A DNA stretch of 12,299 nucleotides, taken from assembly GCA_026984355.1 (NCBI GenBank), contig JALSSG010000138.1, positions 1 through 12,299 of the forward strand, written 5' to 3'. The stretch is from Hydrogenothermaceae bacterium (GTDB lineage: Bacteria > Aquificota > Aquificia > Aquificales > Hydrogenothermaceae). A program made the translations under genes and the position numbers. Positions 1 to 6,660 of the stretch are shown here, one piece after another. The first letter of the stretch is position 1. Each line of letters starts with the position of its first letter. A model generated the notes under the pieces. The model did no database searches and was not told the origin of the DNA. It worked only from the letters and a program-made list of their open reading frames with translations.

Positions 1-2
1 AA

Positions 3-416
3 AACGAAAATGATATATGTGGTGATTCTGGTGATAAACTTGTGATTCCTGAGGAAGAAAGTATAGATATTTTATTTAAAGCAAAAAAAATAAATCCATC
101 TTTACCAGATTCAGAGATTAGAGTAGAAAGGGCTATTTTAGAATACTATCCAACAAAAGACTCTTATCCAGATATACCGCCTTTAACTATTTATGTAGGA
201 ACAACATTTACAGACTCAGCTACTATAACAATTCCAGTGATTGATAACGAAGTAAAAGAATACTTCCTTACCCACGGTTATAGTAAAGCAGAATACTATG
301 TAAAAATCACTTTTACTGTAATTGAGGTAGATTATGATAAGGAACTTACTGTAGATACAGGATTTAATTTAGACCTTTCTAACAGGCTTGTTGATGAAAA
401 TGAATGTATACCTTAG
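3..416 (+). CDS. C-terminal part of an unrecognised protein, cut by the window edge
   Basis: I do not recognise this protein. The reading frame is open from base 3 to the TAG at 414-416, about 137 residues. The first possible start codon is GTG at 42, but it has no convincing Shine-Dalgarno sequence and the frame continues upstream without a stop, so the true start is probably left of the window. The visible part is acidic, with alternating hydrophobic and threonine/serine stretches (for example around TIYVGTTFTDSATITIPV) that suggest beta structure. It has no transmembrane segment, and no lipobox precedes its single early cysteine. It ends 41 bases before mqnC on the same strand, so the two may be cotranscribed. 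The function is unknown. A secreted or periplasmic beta-rich domain is possible, but that is only an inference from composition. Confidence 0.6.
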   Translation, partial: NENDICGDSGDKLVIPEEESIDILFKAKKINPSLPDSEIRVERAILEYYPTKDSYPDIPPLTIYVGTTFTDSATITIPVIDNEVKEYFLTHGYSKAEYYVKITFTVIEVDYDKELTVDTGFNLDLSNRLVDENECIP

Positions 417-457
417 TATATTATTATTAGTGATTTTTCTTATGAGGAAGTCTGTTA

Positions 458-1552
458 ATGAAATCTACATATATAAAAGATATAGATGTCCTATTTGATA
501 AAGTAGTAGAAGGTGAAAGATTATCTTCACAAGAAGCTTTATTTTTATTTGAAAATGCGGATTTAAATACTTTAGGTTTACTTGCCAATTTTATAAGAAA
601 AAGAAAGCATCCAGACGATATAGTAACATTTGTTGTAGATAGGAATGTTAATTATACCAATATATGTGTAGCTGGTTGTAAATTCTGTGCATTTCAAAGG
701 AAAAAAAGTGATAAAGATGCGTATGTACTTGACTTTGACCAGATATATAAAAAGATAGAAGAGCTTATCCAGTGGGGTGGAACTACTCTTTTAATGCAGG
801 GTGGATTAAATCCTGATTTAAGACTTGACTTTTATGTAAATTTATTTAGAGGTATAAAGGAGAGATTTCCTAATATACAGGTACATTCCCTTTCTGCTAC
901 TGAAATAAACTATTTATCAAAATTAGAGAAAATATCTATAGAGGAAGTTTTAAAAATCTTAAAAGATGCAGGACTTGATAGTCTTCCAGGAGGAGGAGCT
1001 GAAATTTTATCTGATGAAGTAAGAGTTTTTATATCTTCAAATAAGACTACTACTGCCCAGTGGCTTGAAGTGCACGAAACAGCACATAAGCTTGGTATGA
1101 AATCAACAGCAACGATGATGTGTGGACACGTTGAAAAACCAAAACACATAATAGAACATCTTGACTTAATCAGAAACTTACAGGATAAAACTGGAGGCTT
1201 TACAGCCTTTATCCCATGGACTTTCCAGAAAGGTGGAACAAAGTTAGATTACCTTCCTGATGCAACATCTGCCTATTATTTAAGAGTTTTATCTATAGCA
1301 AGAATTTATCTTGACAATTTTGATAATATACAAACTTCCCATGTGACACAAACAATGAAAGTAGGACCTGTAGGACTTCATTTTGGTGCAAATGATTTAG
1401 GAAGTACTATGATAGAAGAAAATGTTGTAACATCAACAGGTCTTAAAGTATCGTATCCAAAACCTGAAAAAATGGCAGAAATAATAAAAAAGGCTGGTTT
1501 TAAACCAGCCCAGAGAGATACATACTACAATATAGTGAAAACATTTTATTGA
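458..1552 (+). CDS. mqnC: Cyclic dehypoxanthinyl futalosine synthase (radical SAM, menaquinone synthesis)
   Basis: MqnC is the radical SAM enzyme that cyclises dehypoxanthine futalosine in the futalosine route to menaquinone, in the cytoplasm. The 364 residues fit the family length. The [4Fe-4S]-binding motif CxxxCxxC is at C70, C74 and C77 (CVAGCKFC). Other family blocks are LLMQGGLNPDL (about 111-121), DSLPGGGAEIL (174-184) and GGFTAFIPWTFQ (246-257). These fit MqnC better than its relatives MqnE and CofH. The ATG at 458 follows GAGGAAG (444-450) at good spacing. A weak promoter-like pair (TTGATG 391-396, TAGTAT 414-419) lies upstream, but read-through from the preceding gene is equally possible. 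The 3' end overlaps the convergent DUF505 gene by 7 bases and carries that gene's terminator within its codons. Confidence 0.92.
   Translation: MKSTYIKDIDVLFDKVVEGERLSSQEALFLFENADLNTLGLLANFIRKRKHPDDIVTFVVDRNVNYTNICVAGCKFCAFQRKKSDKDAYVLDFDQIYKKIEELIQWGGTTLLMQGGLNPDLRLDFYVNLFRGIKERFPNIQVHSLSATEINYLSKLEKISIEEVLKILKDAGLDSLPGGGAEILSDEVRVFISSNKTTTAQWLEVHETAHKLGMKSTATMMCGHVEKPKHIIEHLDLIRNLQDKTGGFTAFIPWTFQKGGTKLDYLPDATSAYYLRVLSIARIYLDNFDNIQTSHVTQTMKVGPVGLHFGANDLGSTMIEENVVTSTGLKVSYPKPEKMAEIIKKAGFKPAQRDTYYNIVKTFY
1486..1510 (-). terminator. Intrinsic terminator of the DUF505 gene, inside the mqnC coding region
   Basis: An almost perfect inverted repeat, GGCTGGTTT-T-AAACCAGCC, spans 1492-1510. Read on the minus strand it is followed at once by six T residues (1491-1486) and then more AT-rich sequence, the form of a Rho-independent terminator. 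The stem begins 35 bases past the stop codon of the minus-strand DUF505 gene. On the plus strand there is no T-run after the hairpin, so it should not stop mqnC transcription. The same bases encode mqnC residues around KAGFKPAQ. Confidence 0.8.
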
Positions 1553-3492
1553 TTTACAAGTTCATAAGCCTTTAGTATAAGTAATCCTGCCTCATTTATA
1601 CTTGATTTACCTATAAAATTAGCCATCCTTGCAACAGCGAGTTCTTTTTCAAATGTCTCTTTATCAAGTCCAGATAGTCTAATAGCTTCTTCCCAATTTT
1701 TTGGTAAAATCCTTACTCTTTCTTCTTTTACGTATAAATTCCCAACTTTTGCCAGTGCCTCTAATATTCTAACGATTATAGGGTTAACTGGATTCCCTAA
1801 TCCTTCTGGAACTCCTGCAGTTGCTTTCTTTATAAGTTTTCCTGCTTCTGTTAATACTATAGCATTGTTAGGTAATATGTCTAAGAATCCTCGTGCTTCT
1901 AATTTATTTAATCCAAACTCTACTTCTTCTTTCAATGTTTCATCAAATTCATTATATATATCATCTATAAGATATCCTTTTTCTGGTAATTTGTGTAAAA
2001 TTTGAAGTTCAAATCTTGTTAAGTGAGGCTTTCTTTTAATTTTATAAGATAACTCTCCATAAAGATTTCCAGATTTTGTAGGATATCCTCCACCAAGTAA
2101 GTGTATATTCTCTGCTTCTTTATACCACTGGTAGTTTGGAGCACCAAATTCTGTTTTGGTGATATTTACTGCTTTTACTGCTGGAGCATGAATATCTCTT
2201 ATTCCATGAATTTTTATATCTTCTAATAAAACCTGTTTTCCAAATTCTGTTAATTTATAAACTCTTTTTCCATTTTCTTCATATGCTACTATGAGGTCAA
2301 AAGCTTCTAAGGTAAATAGTGATTCTTCAATTGTATCATATAGTTTTTCATACCATTGTCCACCCTTTTCCCAGAAATGCTTAAATAACTCTTCTACAGT
2401 TAGTAGTTCTTCAAATTTTTTCTTTAGTTCTTCTTTTTTTTGATAACCGAGAGCTTGATTTAGCTGTCTTCCATAGAACTCTTTGAGATGTTTGTACTCT
2501 TTTAGTGGTTTTTCAAGCATGTAATGTACTATTTCTTCTACTGTAGGTATTATATCTGGATTTTCTTCGTGTTTTTTCCACACTTCTACTATCATTTTAA
2601 GAACTTCTTCATCTAGAGTTTCAAGATTGAATGTTTTTACAGGTTTGTAAGATTTTTCACTCCATAGGTGGTATGCATTTAATAGATGTTCCCCTGCTTT
2701 TAGTATATTTCCATTATTGTCTATAAGTGCTAAAGCCTCTAAAAGTTCTATCTCATCTGTAGTAAGTGCAGGCAATCCTTTGTCCAGTAATTTTAGTAGA
2801 GAATACATGTAATCTTCATTTATAACAGTTTCAAATGCAGGAGCCATATTTTGGACAGCTTTTTGAATTTCTTGGCCAAGGCCACTAAGAGTATAAACGT
2901 CAGACTTTGGTACAGAAAAAGAGATTAGTCTCATTGCTTCCATAAGTATAGGAAATCTACCGTGTTCTGGAAGAGTACTTGTTTCTGCTGGTCCAGGTGG
3001 CATGTTAGCAATATAGTGAGCTAGTTCTTTTGATATGGTAAGTCTTGGTCTTGAGTTTTTATATATGTTGTATATTTCTTTTGCATATTCGTTTATCTTT
3101 ATAAAAGTTCCCTTCTTTTCTTCTTTTACTTCCTGTGCAAAGCCTCTTTTTATTAGTTCATCTTGGATATACTTTCCTGGTAAATCATCATTTCTTATAG
3201 AAGAATCAATCATAGCTATCACTTCAGAACCAATCCATCTAAATCTTTCATCCCATTCAGAAGCAGGTTTTATCAAACCTTTTTCTACCATCTCATTGTA
3301 AACACTAAGCAATCTTCTACCCCAGTAAGTCATAACAAATTCTAACGGATTTCTTTGTTCTAATAGATTTTGGAACTCAAGCTCTACATATGGTTCACTT
3401 TCTGAATGAAGTTTTATATAGCAGGCTCTACCTGCTTCTTCTTCTGCTTTCACTGTAAGTAGTGCATTAATATGCTCTTTTCTTATAATCAT
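1546..3492 (-). CDS. DUF505 family protein with winged-helix-like modules
   Basis: This 648-residue protein resembles the uncharacterised DUF505 family, which I associate with Aquificales and methanogens; no function is established to my knowledge. There is no signal peptide or membrane segment, so it is probably cytoplasmic. Several stretches look like winged-helix modules. The clearest is about residues 488-558: LTRFELQILHKL, a second helix, then LEARGFLDIL and a wing ending LTEAGKLIKKA. Similar endings occur near 264-275 (GNILKAGEHLL), 408-423 (GKRVYKLTEFGKQVL) and the C-terminus (INEAGLLILKAY). ATG 3492-3490 is chosen as the start because GGAGGG (3505-3500) sits 7 bases upstream. An in-frame ATG at 3507, which would add MEGSF, is overlapped by this ribosome site and is unlikely. 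A strong promoter and its own terminator make this an independent, probably well-expressed gene. DNA or RNA binding is an inference from fold-like patterns only. Confidence 0.8.
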   Translation of the reverse strand: MIIRKEHINALLTVKAEEEAGRACYIKLHSESEPYVELEFQNLLEQRNPLEFVMTYWGRRLLSVYNEMVEKGLIKPASEWDERFRWIGSEVIAMIDSSIRNDDLPGKYIQDELIKRGFAQEVKEEKKGTFIKINEYAKEIYNIYKNSRPRLTISKELAHYIANMPPGPAETSTLPEHGRFPILMEAMRLISFSVPKSDVYTLSGLGQEIQKAVQNMAPAFETVINEDYMYSLLKLLDKGLPALTTDEIELLEALALIDNNGNILKAGEHLLNAYHLWSEKSYKPVKTFNLETLDEEVLKMIVEVWKKHEENPDIIPTVEEIVHYMLEKPLKEYKHLKEFYGRQLNQALGYQKKEELKKKFEELLTVEELFKHFWEKGGQWYEKLYDTIEESLFTLEAFDLIVAYEENGKRVYKLTEFGKQVLLEDIKIHGIRDIHAPAVKAVNITKTEFGAPNYQWYKEAENIHLLGGGYPTKSGNLYGELSYKIKRKPHLTRFELQILHKLPEKGYLIDDIYNEFDETLKEEVEFGLNKLEARGFLDILPNNAIVLTEAGKLIKKATAGVPEGLGNPVNPIIVRILEALAKVGNLYVKEERVRILPKNWEEAIRLSGLDKETFEKELAVARMANFIGKSSINEAGLLILKAYELVNQ

Positions 3493-3499
3493 AAAAGAA

Positions 3500-3505
3500 C
3501 CCTCC
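3500..3505 (-). promoter_or_regulatory. Shine-Dalgarno site that decides the DUF505 start
   Basis: The minus strand reads GGAGGG, then a 7-base spacer TTCTTTT, then ATG at 3492-3490. The upstream in-frame ATG at 3507-3505 shares its last base with this site and has only A/T-rich sequence before it. Initiation at 3492 is therefore favoured. Confidence 0.8.
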
Positions 3506-3530
3506 ATTAAGTTATTTTTTTTTACTTTAG

Positions 3531-3548
3531 TTTACATTATATTGTAAA
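3531..3548. promoter_or_regulatory. Palindrome over the -10 box, candidate operator
   Basis: TTTACA-N6-TGTAAA is a perfect 6-base inverted repeat with a 6-base spacer, spanning the -10 hexamer of the DUF505 promoter. A dimeric repressor bound here would block polymerase. AT-rich palindromes arise easily by chance in DNA of this composition, so the call is tentative and no regulator is recognised. Confidence 0.3.
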
Positions 3549-3565
3549 TTTTAAAAATTTGTCAA
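3536..3565 (-). promoter_or_regulatory. Near-consensus sigma-70 promoter for the DUF505 gene
   Basis: On the minus strand a perfect -35 hexamer TTGACA (3565-3560) is separated by 18 bases from a perfect -10 hexamer TATAAT (3541-3536). Transcription would start near 3529, giving a leader of about 37 bases that includes a run of nine A residues and the GGAGGG ribosome site. A strong, largely constitutive promoter is expected unless the overlapping palindrome at 3531-3548 is an operator. Confidence 0.8.
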
Positions 3566-3665
3566 TACCAAACTAAGATTTTTTATAAAAAACATACTAA
3601 AAATATAAACTGTCTAGTGTGCTAAAATAACAGATACCAGATAATCAAAAAAATCAGAGCAAAAT

Positions 3666-4409
3666 ATGAAACTGGCAATCTTGCAGATAAATTTAGAGCT
3701 TGGGAATATAGATAGTAATGTTAAAAAAGTTTTTTCTTTTTTAAAAAGTGCTAAAAATGGTTCTCTTGTACTTTTACCAGAAATGTGGAGTTGTGGCTTT
3801 GATAATGAAAATCTGGAAAAACATGCAATTTTTACAAAAGATATATATAAAGAATTAAAAAAGATTTCTATGGAAAAATGTTTAGTTATAAGTGGTACAC
3901 TACCGGAGAAAAGTAAAAGTGGTATAGTAAATAAAGGTTTTATAATAGATTGTGGAAAAATAATATATAAGCAACCAAAGGTAAAGCTATTTAAACCTAC
4001 ACGGGAAGATAGATATTTTGTTGCTGGTAAAAGCAAATTTGATATAGCTGAAACCTCTTCAGGTAATCTTGGGATGATGATATGTTTTGAATTAAGATTT
4101 CCAAATATATCTTATACTTTGCGACGCAAAGGTGTTGAAATTATACTTGTTCCTGCCCAATGGGGGAAAAGTAGAAAAGAACATCTAAAGATATTATCAA
4201 GGGCAAGAGCTATAGAAACCCAGTCTTTTGTAATGGTAAGTAATACTGTTGGAAAAATAGGAAATGTTGATTATGCAGGTGCTTCTGGTATATACTCTCC
4301 ATGGGGCGAGGTTTTATCATTTGCTGATGAAGAAGAAGGTTTATTTGAAGCTGATGTAGATTTGTCTGATATTTATAAGGTGAGGAAAAAAATAAGAATG
4401 GATTTTTAG
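3666..4409 (+). CDS. Carbon-nitrogen hydrolase (nitrilase superfamily, omega-amidase-like)
   Basis: A nitrilase-superfamily hydrolase of 247 residues, a typical length for the single-domain amidase branch. The Glu-Lys-Cys triad is visible: E39 in LLPEMWSCGF, K105 in the YKQPKVKLF block and C140 in MMICFELRFP. E142 corresponds to the accessory glutamate of the family. The C-terminal ARAIETQSFVMVSNTVG and SGIYSPWGEVL blocks are also typical. It should hydrolyse a small amide or nitrile in the cytoplasm. The short form resembles omega-amidases such as YafV/Nit2, but substrate cannot be read from the sequence. It opens the plus-strand gene run. Its ribosome site is weak (AGAG at 3656-3659) and no clear promoter was found: TTGTCA (3559-3564) with TATAAA (3584-3589) is possible, but its 19-base spacing is poor. 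It ends one base before the next start codon, which suggests translational coupling. Confidence 0.88.
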   Translation: MKLAILQINLELGNIDSNVKKVFSFLKSAKNGSLVLLPEMWSCGFDNENLEKHAIFTKDIYKELKKISMEKCLVISGTLPEKSKSGIVNKGFIIDCGKIIYKQPKVKLFKPTREDRYFVAGKSKFDIAETSSGNLGMMICFELRFPNISYTLRRKGVEIILVPAQWGKSRKEHLKILSRARAIETQSFVMVSNTVGKIGNVDYAGASGIYSPWGEVLSFADEEEGLFEADVDLSDIYKVRKKIRMDF

Positions 4410-4410
4410 G

Positions 4411-4611
4411 ATGAAAAGAAAAATAAATCCTTTTTATCTTATTGTAGCTATTGGTTTGATTGGAATTTTGCCTTTTTTATTTATTTTTGTAGATAGAATT
4501 ATTATGAAACATGATATATCTACAGAGCTTTTTTTCTTTTTTGAAGCATCAATATTTTTAATAGGTGCAGTTTCTGTAGTAATATTTGTTATATTTTTGA
4601 CAATGAAATAA
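4411..4611 (+). CDS. Small two-helix membrane protein, function unknown
   Basis: I do not recognise this 66-residue protein. It begins with a basic stretch (MKRK) and has two strongly hydrophobic segments: about residues 8-28 (FYLIVAIGLIGILPFLFIFV) and about 40-64. They are joined by a short polar loop (DRIIMKHDISTE), so a hairpin with both ends on the cytoplasmic side is likely. The ATG lies one base after the stop of the amidase gene and only a poor ribosome site is visible (AGG at the upstream stop), so translation probably depends on the preceding gene. A good ribosome site for the lipoprotein follows 6 bases after its stop. The tight spacing on both sides is the main evidence that it is real. 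Confidence 0.6.
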   Translation: MKRKINPFYLIVAIGLIGILPFLFIFVDRIIMKHDISTELFFFFEASIFLIGAVSVVIFVIFLTMK

Positions 4612-4627
4612 CAATCTGGAGGGAAAA

Positions 4628-4882
4628 ATGTTAAAGAAATTAGCTTTTTTACCGCTTTTGGCTGTAATTATAACTGGATGTGCATCAAAGGAAGAAGTGG
4701 CAGCTCTGCAAGATGCTTTAATAGATGTTCAAAGGTCTGTAAAAGAGCTTAAAAGAGAAAATACAAACTTAAAGGAAATGATAGAGGTTTTATCAGCAAG
4801 GGTAGATGAGCTTTCTCAAAAAACAGCAGAAAATTCCTTTGAAATTGAAAAACTGAAAAAACAAATAAATAAATCAAGATAA
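4628..4882 (+). CDS. Small coiled-coil lipoprotein
   Basis: This 84-residue protein has a lipoprotein signal peptide: MLKK, a hydrophobic core (LAFLPLLAVI) and a lipobox ITGC with the lipidated cysteine at C18. The next residues are Ala-Ser rather than Asp, so outer-membrane sorting is likely if the organism follows the +2 rule. Residues 21-82 form a continuous heptad-like coiled coil rich in Leu, Lys and Glu, with no globular domain after it. The shape recalls Lpp-like or CpoB/YbgF N-terminal coiled coils, but no sequence signature places it in those families. ATG 4628 has a strong ribosome site, GGAGGG at 4618-4623. It directly precedes uppS, consistent with an envelope role, which is an inference. 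Confidence 0.75.
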   Translation: MLKKLAFLPLLAVIITGCASKEEVAALQDALIDVQRSVKELKRENTNLKEMIEVLSARVDELSQKTAENSFEIEKLKKQINKSR

Positions 4883-4893
4883 AAGGTTTAACG

Positions 4894-5598
4894 TTGAAAC
4901 CTGAAAATCTTTATAAAATTCCAAAACATGTAGCTATTATTATGGATGGTAATGGCAGGTGGGCTAAAAAAAGAGGCCTGCCTCGTGTTTTTGGTCATAA
5001 AGAAGGAGCAAAAGCTGCAGAAAAAGCTATCAATTTTGCTTCTGATATAGGTATTGAGTATCTTACTTTGTTTGCTTTTTCTACTGAAAACTGGGCAAGG
5101 CCAGAAGAGGAAGTAAATTTTATTTTTAAACTTCTTGTTGAATATATAAATGATAAACTCAGCTCTTTATTAGAAAGAAATATAAACCTGAGATTTTTAG
5201 GCAGAAAAGACAGTCTTCCAGAAAATATTCTTCTTACTATAGAACATGCTGAAAAAGAAACCTCAAAGTGTACAGGTCTTAATTTGATTGTAGCTTTAAA
5301 TTATAGTGGCAGGGCAGAAATTGTTGATGCAGTTAAAAAAATTGTAAATAAAGGAATTTTAGATATTTCTGAAGAAAATTTTAGAAATTTTCTTTATTTC
5401 CCTGATGTTCCAGACCCGGATTTACTTATTAGAACCAGTGGGGAAATAAGAATTTCTAATTTTCTATTATGGCAACTTGCTTATACAGAACTTTATTTTA
5501 CAGAGGTATTATGGCCTGATTTTGATGAAAGAGAATTTTTAAAAGCTCTTTATGCTTTTCAAAGTAGGGAAAGAAGATTTGGAAGGATTAAACTTTGA
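4894..5598 (+). CDS. uppS: Undecaprenyl diphosphate synthase (cis-prenyltransferase)
   Basis: UppS condenses farnesyl diphosphate with eight isopentenyl diphosphates to make the C55 lipid carrier for peptidoglycan and other envelope polymers; it acts at the cytoplasmic face of the membrane. The 234 residues fit the family. Hallmarks are HVAIIMDGNGRWAKKRG with the catalytic Asp at D18, FSTENW (62-67), and RTSGE (180-184) with the R186-x-SNF segment that binds diphosphate, then the C-terminal WPDF (207-210). The start is TTG at 4894, with AAAGG (4882-4886) upstream; it puts the conserved DGN motif at the usual distance from the N-terminus. The gene overlaps cdsA through a shared TTGA. The uppS-cdsA pairing is common in bacteria and supports both calls. 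Confidence 0.95.
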   Translation: MKPENLYKIPKHVAIIMDGNGRWAKKRGLPRVFGHKEGAKAAEKAINFASDIGIEYLTLFAFSTENWARPEEEVNFIFKLLVEYINDKLSSLLERNINLRFLGRKDSLPENILLTIEHAEKETSKCTGLNLIVALNYSGRAEIVDAVKKIVNKGILDISEENFRNFLYFPDVPDPDLLIRTSGEIRISNFLLWQLAYTELYFTEVLWPDFDEREFLKALYAFQSRERRFGRIKL

Positions 5599-6359
5599 AA
5601 AATCTTTTCATTAGAACTATTTCTGGTATAATTCTTGGATTAATAGCTATTTTTGGAGTTTTATATCTACCATCACCGATTTTTAAGGGTATTATAGCTT
5701 TTATTGTAGGTTTATGTGTTTGGGAAATATCTAATCTGTTAAAGAAAAGTTATTTTTTAATAAAACCTGTTGAAGTTTCTTTATTAGGAGTTATATCTGC
5801 TTTTTTACTTTTGTTTGTAGATATGTATCTGAGTTTATTTATATGGATTTTATATAGCTTCTGGTACTCTCACAGAGTTTACAATCTCAATTACCTGTTA
5901 GCTTTAGGTTTTATATTTGTATATCCACTGATATTTGTAAGTACAATAGGTTTCCTCCACGAGATTAACAATAAAATTATACTGGTTTTGTTTGCTACAG
6001 TATGGACAGGAGATACTTTAGCTTACTTTGTTGGAAAAAGTTTTGGAAAAACAAAACTTTCTCCTAAATTATCTCCGAAAAAAACATGGGAGGGGGCTAT
6101 TGGAAGTTTTTTAGGTTCTGTAGTTGCTGGATACTTAGTATCTTTATATTTTAATTTGCATAATGCGATTTTCCCTGTAGTTTTATCTGCAGTTTTTATG
6201 CAGATAGGAGACCTTTTTGAAAGTTTTATAAAAAGACAGGTTAATGTTAAGGATTCTTCCCATATAATTCCAGGTCATGGTGGTATTTTAGATAGAATAG
6301 ATGGACTTATATTTGCAAGTGTAGTTTTCTATATTTTTCACCGAATTTTTCAATTATAA
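5595..6359 (+). CDS. cdsA: Phosphatidate cytidylyltransferase (CDP-diacylglycerol synthase)
   Basis: CdsA converts phosphatidic acid and CTP into CDP-diacylglycerol, the precursor of phosphatidylglycerol and phosphatidylethanolamine, in the inner membrane. The 254-residue protein has many hydrophobic segments from residue 5 onward. Its C-terminal half carries WTGDTLAYFVGKSFGKTKLS (about 137-156), SPKKTWEGAIG (160-170) and the family signature ending KDSSHIIPGHGGILDRIDG (219-237), with the conserved acidic residues present. The start is TTG at 5595, whose last two bases form part of the uppS stop codon (TTGA overlap). GGAAGGA at 5581-5587 gives a good ribosome site. No dxr gene follows, unlike the uppS-cdsA-dxr order of many bacteria. 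A TATAAT at 6355-6360 at its end has no matching -35. Confidence 0.93.
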   Translation: MKNLFIRTISGIILGLIAIFGVLYLPSPIFKGIIAFIVGLCVWEISNLLKKSYFLIKPVEVSLLGVISAFLLLFVDMYLSLFIWILYSFWYSHRVYNLNYLLALGFIFVYPLIFVSTIGFLHEINNKIILVLFATVWTGDTLAYFVGKSFGKTKLSPKLSPKKTWEGAIGSFLGSVVAGYLVSLYFNLHNAIFPVVLSAVFMQIGDLFESFIKRQVNVKDSSHIIPGHGGILDRIDGLIFASVVFYIFHRIFQL

Positions 6360-6391
6360 TTAAAATTAAGACTACATAAAGGGGTGTAATC

Positions 6392-6625
6392 ATGACAAGA
6401 GAAGAAGTTGTAAAAATTTTACTGGAGACAGACCCAAAGTTTAAAGAGTGGTATGATGAACATGAAGAGTTAAAATGGAAAGTTCACAAATTAGATAAAC
6501 ATTATCCACCAGACCCAGAACTTGAGGCTCAGGAAGAGATGTTAAAAAGAAGAAAGCTTTACTTAAAAGACCTTATGGAAATGAGAATAAAAGAATTTAT
6601 GGAAAGTAAACAAAAGCAAGCATAA
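6392..6625 (+). CDS. DUF465/YdcH-like small helical protein
   Basis: This 77-residue charged protein resembles the DUF465/YdcH family of small bacterial helical hairpins. The resemblance lies in the block FKEWYDEHEELKWKVHKLDK followed by a Pro-rich turn (HYPPDPELE) and a second helix (LKRRKLYLKDLMEMRIKEF), close in spacing to family members. The turn separates two predicted amphipathic helices at about residues 15-37 and 43-72. No catalytic residues or membrane segments are present and the family has no well-defined biochemical role. A GGGG ribosome site lies about 8 bases before the ATG. It sits 32 bases after cdsA and 35 before ilvD on the same strand, so it is probably part of the same transcript. 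Assignment to the family is from recalled pattern and not from a search. Confidence 0.75.
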   Translation: MTREEVVKILLETDPKFKEWYDEHEELKWKVHKLDKHYPPDPELEAQEEMLKRRKLYLKDLMEMRIKEFMESKQKQA

Positions 6626-6660
6626 ATTTTAGTATCTAAAACTTTTGAAGAGGTAATTAT

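Noticed and set aside
910..1149. Open frame of 79 codons on the minus strand inside mqnC
   Set aside because: It lies wholly within a well-supported gene, its translation matches nothing, and it is Cys/Ser/Pro-rich as expected from an antisense shadow.
1574..1602. AGTATAA...TTATACT inverted repeat just past the mqnC stop, a possible mqnC terminator
   Set aside because: The stem is all but one A/T pairs with a 15-base loop and no T-run follows, so it is too weak to call.
3614..4036. Open frame of 140 codons on the minus strand across the start of the amidase gene
   Set aside because: It is antisense to the catalytic Glu and Lys motifs of a clear nitrilase-family gene and has no recognisable domain or ribosome site.
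6355..6360. TATAAT at the end of cdsA as a promoter for the DUF465-like gene and ilvD
   Set aside because: No -35-like hexamer at 16-18 bases upstream. The hexamer includes the cdsA stop codon and is expected in AT-rich DNA.
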